Shown here one piece after another: positions 1-9,900 of a stretch of 64,000 bases of DNA. A program made the position numbers and the translations under genes. Position 1 is the first letter of the stretch, and every line of letters starts with the position of its first letter. This DNA is from Branchiostoma lanceolatum (lineage: Eukaryota > Chordata > Leptocardii > Amphioxiformes > Branchiostomatidae), in the NCBI RefSeq assembly GCF_035083965.1, contig NC_089729.1:18525964-18589963 (forward strand), read 5' to 3'. The notes beneath the pieces were generated by a model, which ran no database searches, was not told the DNA's origin, and saw nothing but the letters and a program-made list of their open reading frames with translations.

Positions 1-291
1 CATTTTATCTTAGAATGCTCACTATACGCAGACATGCGCAGATCCCTTGTAAGTCCCATACAACTAGACAAAAAATATACGCATCTTAAAAATAACGAGC
101 TATTCACATGTATCATGTCATCTAAAAACGACGATATAATTGGAAAACTATGTGAATTTGTATACAAATGTTTCAAGAAGAGAGAAGAGACTCTGTAGAT
201 TTAGATGGAATATATAACAATGTTCCATTTCTTTTACTTTATGTTACCTAATGCATTTAGCCCATGCTGGGCATGAATATGCAATAAAGTT
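1..291 (+). mobile_element. 3' end of a non-LTR retrotransposon (RT C-terminus and 3' UTR)
   Basis: Frame 1 is open from the window edge to a TAG at 196-198 (65 codons). It begins HFILECSLYADMRRSL, the His/Cys-containing segment seen at the C-terminus of many LINE reverse-transcriptase ORFs. A short 3' UTR with AATAAA near 282 follows, then a simple-repeat tail. The element body lies left of the window. The family is not assigned. Confidence 0.6.
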
Positions 292-320
292 AATTGTCAT
301 TGTCATTGTCATTGTCATTG
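292..320 (+). repeat. (TTGTCA)n tail of the LINE
   Basis: About four tandem TTGTCA hexamers directly follow the LINE 3' UTR. Short tandem tails are typical of CR1/L2/RTE-like LINE 3' ends, so this probably marks the insertion end. Confidence 0.65.
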
Positions 321-842
321 AAGTCACAGAAAGAAGTCTACAATACTACAGTAGCCACAGATAAAACAGTCTGCTCAGCACCAAGGCTAATGTCCAATCA
401 TTAACTCACCTGTAGCAGTACCTGCCTGTTTTTTTTTTACTCACATGGACATGGTTGATGTTGTCAGCAGTCTTCAGATAGTTTGCTGTCAATAAATACA
501 CAATTTAATGTAGAATATGAAAGACGTATGATACAATGGTTTAATGAAAAAGTATGTTTTATTGTTTTATTGCCGCTATTGACCCTTATGCAGATACACT
601 TGTAGATGAGTGCAGGATTTCTTGAGAGTACACATCTATGCTTTCCAATGATATATACCTTTATGGGGCTACTGTAAAGCAACGTAACTGAAAGTAAGCA
701 ATATCACACTAGTACCCCTTGTTTGAAAGGTGTCTGGGAACCCCAGCAGTGGGGTCGTGTATTGGTATAGAACTCCAGCAGGATAAGGGTAAAAACAGTT
801 GGCGGACACACTGGCATTACAATATGCATTACAATATGCGTT

Positions 843-2005
843 AAATATTATCTATAAAAGAAGGCAAACTGCCTAATGTACGGAAAACTGCCGAAGTTAT
901 GCCAGCTTACAAAAAAGGCTGTAAGAAGACACCATGCAATTATTCTCAAGTTAGTCTTACATCATTGATGGGGAAGATCCTGGAGGGACTGATAAGAGAT
1001 GACATTGTTAAACACATGAAGTTAAACAACCTTACACCTCATCAATATGATTTTTTCCAGGGTAGATCTACAGTCACCCCGATATTTACATGCCTTGACA
1101 AATGGACTGAATGGCTAAATGAATGCTTTCCAGTAGACCTATAGCTTTCCAATGATACCTGGACTCTCGTAAAGCCTTTGATTCTGTGGCAATCAAGTGA
1201 TTGCTATCCAAAGTGAAAATCTACGGACTGTAAAGAAACCTCCTATAGATGGATGGCATTTCAATAAACTCAATAAACTCATTCATTCCTGAAAAAGAAA
1301 GCAGAGGGTTTGTGTTAACGGTGTAAGATCAAGGTGGGCAGATGTGACCAGTGGCGTCCAACAAGTGGGCATTCTTTTCACCATATCTGTTTATGACATG
1401 CCAGATATGGCGGATAGTGAACTTTGATTGTTTGGGAATAACACAAAGATCTTCCGCCGGCGTTCAAAAATCAACCTAATAGCACGGGGCTCAAAATCTG
1501 AAACTTCCATCATTGAAGTATAGGAGTATCAGAGAAGACGTAATACAAGGAAACCGTAATACAAGGAGAGGGTAAACCCTGTTGACTTCGCCTTGGTAAT
1601 CCAACAAATAGACTACTGTTGCTCAGTATGGCGAAACAACACAGAACAAAGAAGACTAAAGATGGTTCAGAACAGGGCCGCGAGGTTTACTCTTTGCTGT
1701 GATCGTGATACACAGGTGGACACCATGCTAAGAACCTTGGACTGGTTGACTGTTAAGAACAGAATTCAACTAAAAAGCCTTTCATTTTTTACACAAATAA
1801 TAATAGCCAAACAACCAACGGTCCTGTACGACAAAATCACATTCCTGTCAGAGATCCACAACTACTAAACGCGCTCAACCAGAACAAACACAATCAAACT
1901 TCTGAAACCAAAATCCAACGCTAAGAAAAGGCACTTTCTGTACAGAATGTCTCAGTTGTGGATCAAGAACGGCGACAATCAGAAATAATTAGACTGTAAT
2001 TATTG
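843..2005 (+). mobile_element. Degenerate LINE reverse transcriptase, copy A
   Basis: The fragment 899-1144 (MPAYKKGCKKTPCNYSQVSL, then LMGKILEGLIRDDIVKHM) is the RT fingers/palm block of a CR1/Rex-type LINE. Around 1310-1430 a second block reads RVCVNGVRSRWADVTSGVQQ, and 1593-1868 is the C-terminal block (YCCSVW, then QNRAARF and MLRTLDWLTVKNR). Frameshifts, stops and a missing catalytic block show it is dead. It lies in the duplicated segment and is matched at 43195-44480. Confidence 0.75.
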
Positions 2006-2446
2006 CCTTTTAAGGAACTATGTTATTTCTTACGCCAAAAAAAGCAATTACTCAAACAACTGGATATGATTTTGGAAACGGTCAGACGTTTCAAGTAGCA
2101 TCCACTACTTTTCGTCAGTGACTGTGAGCAAGATCAGTTGAACAGCTTTTACTTCAACCTTGTCTTGAGTTGTCTAATTTGCTTTCTATTGGACTATCTA
2201 AAAATTTGTCTTCCCCTTATTTGCATATCAATTCATTGTTCGTGGTCATCTCTCCAGCTCCATAACTTATGCCACGGTCATAATTGGAAAAAAGGGGCCG
2301 GGACCCGGCGACAAATCGACGCCGTAACCTAACCGTGAAAACACCGCATATCTGGTGATCCACCGGGGCAAATTTGTGGCTTCAGAGCCCGACGGGGGCT
2401 ACACCCCCTACGGACACCGGTTCAATTTTGACCGTAGCATACAGTA
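2006..2446. other. Non-coding spacer with dispersed repeat
   Basis: No gene is seen. Bases 2060-2110 (GGAAACGGTCAGACGTTTCA and flanks) look like an interspersed repeat. The stretch is conserved almost base for base at 44485-44920. Confidence 0.5.
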
Positions 2447-2668
2447 AGCACGCTAGGGCTAAGTACCCTAGGGTTAGCCTGGAGTTGTTATCCTAGGGTT
2501 GCCCTGGGGTAGTTACCCTGGGGTAGTTGCCCTGGGGTAGTTACCCTGGGGTTGTTACCCTGGGGTTGTTACCCTGGGGTAGTTACCCTGGGGTAGTTAC
2601 CCTAGGGTTACCCTGGAGTTGTTGCTCTAGGGTTACCCTGGAGTTGTTGCCCTAGGGTTACCCTGGGG
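2447..2668 (+). repeat. Minisatellite, ~14-15 bp unit TTACCCTGGGGTAG
   Basis: About 14 imperfect tandem units alternate ACCCTGGGGT and ACCCTAGGGT cores. The same array is at 44920-45145 in copy B, and a shorter relative stands alone at 26398-26490. Confidence 0.85.
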
Positions 2669-3012
2669 TACGTCCCCAGGACTTTCGGTAACTATTTCCA
2701 CCATTATAACATTGATAACTACTACCCGTTATAGCTTATTCTACCGGTCATTTTACGTATACTGTAGGACATACTCAAAAAGAGTTACTAGAAAGTTAGT
2801 TCCCCCCCCCCCCCGTCCTTTACCCCACCCACAAGCCTTGAAAATTCTTTGAAAATACCATTATTAATCGTTCCTTTTATGATATGGCGTCACAGGGCAC
2901 GAATTACAAATGTGGTGATGTAGACATCTACTTCAGATGAAGCAGTAAGAGACTAATCAAGAAAACACATGCTTTGAAACATGCAGGTATTTTTCTTTAC
3001 CTACCATACTAG

Positions 3013-3190
3013 TGTGGTGTCGCGGTGGTGCAGTGGCGTAGTGTTTGACCCAAAACTCAGAGGTGCTGGGTTCGAATCTGTGTCCCCTGCTTTGTCCCGC
3101 TGACGTTGTCCGGAACGAATTTCCTCCCTTCATTCAGGTGAAAATGTGCATCTAGCTTCGGTTAGGGACGTCCTTCGTATAGGGCGTTAC
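3013..3190 (+). mobile_element. tRNA-derived SINE (5' part) abutting the gene A start codon
   Basis: The head GTGGTGTCGCGGTGGTGCAG and a B-box GGGTTCGAATC give pol III tRNA-like promoter elements. The body AGCTTCGGTTAGGGACGTCC matches the longer SINE at 11243-12318. The match fades at GGGCGTTA, 11 bases before the ATG of gene A. The same arrangement is kept in copy B at 45486-45664. Confidence 0.8.
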
Positions 3191-3201
3191 GTATTGCAGA
3201 A

Positions 3202-3934
3202 ATGGAAGTGCCGCCTCAAAAACAGGATGATGAAAACGTGGATGGCAAAAATGTGCCGCCGCCTTTGCCAGCAAAAAAGTCTCACCAATTTAACATAAGA
3301 GGCAAAGAAAAAGGACGATTGGACCAAAGGCATGAAAAATCGAAAAGAAGGTGCGAAGACGTGGATCCGGCTGGTGGAAATATCTTTGCACTGAGATCTG
3401 TGGCAAAGAAACAGGGTGCTGAAGATGTGGGTGCTAGAAATGTCCCGCCAACGTTGCAACCAAGAAAAAACGAAGACATGGGTCTGCATGGTGACAGAAT
3501 CTTTGTACCGAGTTCTAAACTGCAACGCGATGGTAAAAAAAAAAACCCGTCTCGCCATCTTGCCGAAATACAGGTGGGTGATACAAGGTTGCCGCCAAAA
3601 AAGCAGAACGGTGAAGATGTCCCGCCACCGTTGCCGAAAAGAAAGGTCCCCACCTGCCAACTTGACATGGGAGCCAAGAAAAAGGTAGACGGAAGGAATG
3701 ACGAAACGGACAGAAAGTACGAAGACTCAGATCCGCATGGTGAAACTATCTTTGCATTGGTTCCGTGGCCAAACAAGCAGGGCGATAAAGATGTATATTG
3801 TAGAAACGTCCCACCACCTCTACCGGCAAAAAAGTCCCGGCCTCTTGACATGAGAGACAAAGAGAAGGAAGGTGCCAACAGAATGTATGAAGATGCGGAT
3901 CCGGCTGGATACAGTATCATTGATGAAACCAAAG
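3202..3934 (+). CDS. Gene A exon 1: proline-rich, tyrosine-bearing cytoplasmic tail
   Basis: This exon encodes 244 residues and ends in phase 1 at AAAG|GTATGT. It holds three PPPLP[AK]K motifs ([27 protein letters not shown]) that fit the class II SH3-ligand pattern. It also has three spaced repeats of the type [CY]ED.DP.G...IFAL or YSII ([31 protein letters not shown]). The first repeat has Cys where the others have Tyr. The long antisense frame over this exon is a composition artefact. Confidence 0.85.
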
Positions 3935-6900
3935 GTATGTCCACTTTCGATTAAGATTCAACATATAGCCCACCATTTTAGTTGCAACTTTTGTTACGTT
4001 GTAAGACGTAAAAAGACGCAACATACTATCATAAAGTATGCAAATAGTGCTTCAATGATTATGAATTGGAGTTATGACTGCTGAGGATGATTGTAATTAT
4101 AATGATTTCAATTGAGGATGACCTTCTTAGTTTGGATTTTTAGAATTTTTATTCATGATCACATATGCCATGAATGACATCAAATCCTAGTATAATTTGG
4201 CTTGTATGATATACTATTAGTTTAAACGATAGGTGGATGTTCACTTTTCGTACGCATGATGGTTTGAAACAATAATGTTATGTTCTTGCTCGAAATTAGC
4301 ATTTATTGATGTGGGATTTTTACCTCTGCCTCTGATATTAGGATCAGAACTGGAAATATAAAGAAAAGAACTAAACAAATGATTAGTTACTTTAGCAGTT
4401 AAAGATAACAAAATTCGTACGCTTGCTTATTTGCTGATTTCGAGACCATCCAGTCTTGAGTCGAGATGGCTGATCACGTGCTTCGGTCCCTCATATTCTT
4501 TCATATGCATATGTTCTTGCTTTAAATTAGTCTGGTACTGTTTATGCTATCGGCCATTTTTTTATTCATTGCCCTCTTACGTGAAAGTCTCTTATTTTTG
4601 TAAGCTGCGTGAGATCAGCGCCCTCTTTCATAAAAATCTCCTATGTATTGTAATCTGTTGGGGATCATTGCACTTCAAATTACAATTTCTATTGGAACGT
4701 TTAGATATATTAGCCATAAAATATGCCAAAACCTAATAAGGTGCGTCTATGGCTTGTATGATATCATAGTATTGCTTTAACTACCATACATGGGCGTTCG
4801 TTTTTCATAAGCATATCACGGTTTGATGTTTTTGATTTGAATACGTCTGGTTTTGTTTTCGACCATTTGTTTGGGATCCTTTCCCTCCTACGCGAAAGTC
4901 TCTTATTGATTGTAAGTTGTGTGGGATCCTTGCCCTTATAAGTGAAAGTCTCTTATTTATGTGTGAGTTATTCTTGTCCTTCTAAGTGAAAGTTTCTTAT
5001 TTATCTGTGAGGGATCTTTGCTCTTCCCACTTAAAGCCTCTTATTTATTTGTGTGGGATTATTGCCCTTCTAAGTGAAAGTCTCTTATTTATTTGTGAGG
5101 GATCTTTGCCCTTCCAAGTTAAAGCCTCTTATTTATTTGTGTGGGATAATTGCCCTTCTAAGTGAATGTGTTTAATTTACCTGTGAGGGATTTTTGCCCA
5201 TCTAAGTGAAAGTCTCTTATTTATCTGTGAGGGATTATTTCCCTTCTAAGTGAAAGTCTTTTATATATTTGTGTGGGATTATTGCCCTTCTAAGCGAAAG
5301 TCTCTTATTAATCTGTGAGGGATCTTTGCCCTTCCCAGTTAAAGCCTCTTATTTGTTTGTGTTGGATCCTTACCCTCCTAAGTGAAAGTTTCTTATTTAT
5401 CTGTGAGGAATCCTTGCCCTTTTAAGTGAAAGTCTCTTATTTATCTGTGAGGAATCCTTGCCCTTCTAAGTGAAAGTCTCTAATTCATCTGTTCGGGATT
5501 CTCGCCCTTCTAAGTGAAAGTTTCTTATTTATCTGTGAGGAATCCTTGCCTTCTAAGTGAAAGTCTCTTATTTGTCTGTGATGGACCCTTGTCCTTCTAC
5601 ATTAAAGCCTCTTATTTATTATAAGCTGTTTTTTTGCACCAAAACGTTTCCCCAAACAAAACACTGCCAAACTTTTTTTCAAAATTCATAACAGCTTCTT
5701 TGACATGTTTTTGTTCTTTCACACATCACGTATTTATCTGTGGCTTTAAGGCGAGCAATACCTTTTGTACATGTGTTAATTAGTCCGGTACTCTAGACCA
5801 AAGACAAACCCCACTTTTTGTACTCGGCGTTGTTGTAGATTCCTCTTATCACCTTTACCAAAAACGTTACGTTTTACTGACGTTTGTGGGTTTGTTTGTT
5901 TGTTTGTTTATATTTTAGAACAACATGACTCCCCTCCCACATAGTCAGATATATCTTGTTATTTTAGGAAATTGTTAAACCTGGGGTTGACTTTCGGCTC
6001 GTTTCCATCCAACAGTGGGGTCGGAAGAAATGGACCAAAAGGTTGCAGATGGTGATTCGGATTCCGGCGATGTAGGTGTGAAATTAAACTCCAGTTTGAA
6101 ACGTGCTGTGCCCGATCTACCCCCTAACCGGAAACTCGAAATGGGAGATCACGAGCAGAAGGAAGAGCCGCACTCAGATCCGTGTTACAAACCAGAAAAG
6201 ACTGACGAAGATGAAAAGCAAGAAGAAAAGAGGTTCGGTCGCAAAGTTGGAGGTTCGTCAAGATTCAACTTAATCGACTGAAACGATGGAAGCTATTTTT
6301 AGGATATTGAACTGTTGTTTAAAATTTTAGGGTTAGTGGTCGAAGAATAACTCTGATGTCGAATAATTTCATTCTTTCAAAACAGATTTAAAAGGACACT
6401 TCAGTGTTCGAATTCTTACAAATATAATTGTTCAAAATCTACACATTTTGAAAAGAGTCAAAGAATAAATCCTGGTCATGTATATATGATTATTGGTTTG
6501 CTTGTAAGCTTTGTATATTTTTTATTTTTTTGTCTTTTTATCCTCGACTCCCACGAAATAGATTTTTGTGGCCCCATCTTTATGTTTATATTGGATCTTA
6601 GGACGTGTTATGGAAACGTGGAGCAAGGGGAAATCCAGTAAAGTTATCTGGAGTATCGTGGGCTGTGCGATCCTGGTTTTTACATCAGTTGTCGTCGCTT
6701 ACATGTACATTGAACAACCTGGAAGTAAGGTAAGCCAGCCAGTTACTCATTTTGAGTAATCCTTACCAATGCATCTCCTTATTTCTCTTCTATTTCAGAG
6801 TATTCCTTTAGCAAGAGATGACATCGCGAAAAACATAGAAAAGCCTTATTCACTTCAAGAAACTGTGTGCACCAGCTAATTTGAACTTTTTTGTCAGACT

Positions 6901-9900
6901 CAATTTCATGTTACTCTTGCGGGTCAGCATTTTTTGACATTCCAAAAATCCGCCAACTAGCAAACTAACTTGATCTATAACAGAAACCATTAGTGGTATT
7001 TGCTTGCTTGCATAATGTAACCTTTTTCAACTAGTAAGGGCATTATTCCTGATACATACAAGTAGCATTAGGCCACACCGATGTACTTTGTTCGTTTCCA
7101 GGTTTTAAAAGAATATGAAGGCACAACTAGAATGCCAACAAGAAATCAGAGTAAGATTCAGAGAAGAAATTCATGTAACTGGTAAAAGAAATATTTGAGG
7201 AATGTATACACTATGATTCAATCTTGCTTCCTATTCCTCTGTTTTGAACGTCTATTATAATTGCTAAAGTGTTGCTACAAAATATAAGAGCATACACTAA
7301 CATGAACACCTGTTTGCTAAAGGAGACAGAGGATGACGTGGCAATCTTGGCGCAGGTAACGAATTGCAGCGTTTCAACGACATGGGTTTTCTACAAGGAA
7401 AGCAACACGAGACCACTGTCCCCGTCATCAATGCTAAGTGAGTCTACTACTTCACGGGTCACAGCGTTCTACGAGGGAAACATCTCTACTGCTTCCTACT
7501 CAACTTCAACCGTACGGAAGACAACTGAGTCATTTACAAATGCCAGCATTTTACACCTTGGAATCCAGCCATCGACTGTCATACCTCTGTCAACCTTAAC
7601 AACAGGTAAGCGATTCAAGTTATATTCCTTTTTCCATTGCAGCAGCAGTAAAGAAAGAATATCCGAAGACCGTAGAATGTTAAACTCCACGGCCATGCAA
7701 TTCATCAATAGAGTGATGAACTCCACGGCCGTGGAATTCATCGATTTAGTGATGAACTCAACGGCCATTCTGAGACGATTTAGTGATGAACTCAACGGCA
7801 TTGCCGACACTAATAGCGACAATTATCCGTGGAATTCAGCGTTTTAGTGACGAACTCCACGGCCATTCCGAGACGATTCATGGTTACAGAGTTAAGGGGC
7901 GTTTATTTTGGGTCTCAATTCGAGTTTGCACACCCTCAAGTCTAGCGACCGTCTCTACCAATAAATACTTCTGAGCTAAAACAACTGTGTATAGGAATGA
8001 ATGATATCGCTTGATTCGTTGGTGTTACCATTTTTAATAACAGCTCTCCCGGCTTAGAGCAACCAGAGCACAAACTCCGCGGGGAGGGGAGAGAAACCCC
8101 CGGACAGCTGGAGTTTGCGTTATACAGACTAATTATCTCATTCCTGGTTACGGAGTAATATCTGACCAAAGTTTCGCGCATAGGCCCCCTACTTAGCTTC
8201 AGCATTATAGGGCAATGGCACAGGTCTAAAATATCAATTTCAGAATTTTTAATCTTTACATTCAAACGATAGGGCACTCGGTAGGTTTTGGAGGAATGAA
8301 TACAGCATTATTATCTCATTCAAGGTTACGGAGTAATATAGCTGCCAACAGGTTCGCGCATAGGCCCATTACTTAAGCATTATAGGGCAATGGCACAAGT
8401 CTAAAACATCAATCTATTTACAAGAATTTTTAAACTTTACATGCAAACGATAGGGAACTTGGTAGGTTTTGGAGGAATAAAGACCGCATTATTATCTCAT
8501 TCATGGTTACGGCGTAATAGCTGACCAAAGTTTCGCACATAGGCCCCATACTTAAGCATTATAGGGCAATGGCACAGGTCTAAAATATCAATCTCTTTAA
8601 CAGAATTTTCGAATTTTACATTCAAACGATAGGGAACTTGGTAGGTATTGGAGGAATAAAGACCGCATTATTATCTCATTCATGGTTACGGAGTAATAGC
8701 TGACCAAAGTTTCGCGCATAGGCCCCATACTTAAGCATTATGGGGCAATGGCACAGGTCTAAAATATCAATCTCTTTAACAGAATTTTCGAATTTTACAT
8801 TCAAACGATAGGGCACTTTGTAGGTATAGGAGGAATAAAGACAGCATTATCATCTCATTCATGGTTACGGAGTAATAGCTGACCAAAGTTTCGCGCATAG
8901 GCCACATACTTAAACAATATAGGGCAATGGCACAGGTCTAAAATATCAATCTCTTTACCAGAATTTTCAAAATTTACATTCAAACGATAGGGCACTTGGA
9001 AGGTATTGGAGGAATGAAGACCGCATTATTATCTCATTCATTGTTACGGAGTAATAGCTGATTAAAGTTTCGCGCATACTTAAGCATTATAGGGCAATGG
9101 CACAGGTCTAAAATATCAATCTCTTTACCAGAATTTTCAAACTTTACATTCAAACGATAGGGCACTTGGTAGGTATTGGAGGAATGAAGACAGCATTATC
9201 ATCTCATTCATGGTTACGGAGTAATAGCTGACCAAAGTTTCGCGCATACTTAAGCATTATAGGGCAATGGCACAGGTCTAAAATATCAATCTCTTTACCA
9301 GAATTTTCAAACTTTACATTCAAACGATAGGGCACTTGGAAGGTATTGGAGAAATGAAGACCGCATTATCATCTCATTCATGGTTACGGAGTAATAGCTG
9401 ACCAAAGTTTCGCGCATAGGCCCCATAATTTAGCATCATAGGGCAATGGCACAGGTCTAAAATATCAGTCTCTTTCCTAGAATTTTCAAACTTTCAAACG
9501 ATAGGGCACTTGGTAGGTTTTGAAGGAATGAAGACCGCATTATGCAAATACTCCCGGCGTCTGTAGGACCTATCCAAAGGCTCTGATTAGGCGGTAGGGA
9601 GGGGGGGTTATCTGGAGAATAGTCATATAGAATTTGTCAGGAATGAATCTGATGACAGTTGACATAACTGGTTAGTATTTGAGGGTAACTTTTTGTAGTC
9701 TGATGTTTCGATTCCAGAGATAATGAAGACACCTTTTTCTTCACATCCTCATAGGGCTTCAAGCACTTATTGTAACTGTTTAGTCTCCCCTGAATTTTCA
9801 TGGCGAGTCGTCGCTATTAGTGACGGTATTGCCGTTGAGTTCATCACTAAATCGATGAATTCCACGGCCGTTGAGTTCATCACTCTATTGATGAATTGCA

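Noticed and set aside
3013..3085. Functional tRNA gene
   Set aside because: The A and B boxes are present, but the sequence is the head of a dispersed SINE, repeated at 11243, 45486 and 57188, and does not fold as a tRNA.
3282..3944. 220-codon frame on the minus strand opposite exon 1 (also 45756-46418)
   Set aside because: It is the shadow of the Lys/Pro-rich exon read in reverse. It has no start context, splice partners or domain, and is open only because the exon is.
4870..5625. Regular repeats suggestive of a CRISPR array
   Set aside because: Units are contiguous with no unique spacers, monomers vary freely, and the setting is a eukaryotic intron. It is a minisatellite.
7269..7847. 192-codon frame read through past exon 5
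   Set aside because: The part after 7605 enters the inverted-repeat arm; a strong GTAAGC donor at 7606 ends the exon, in phase with EGF1.
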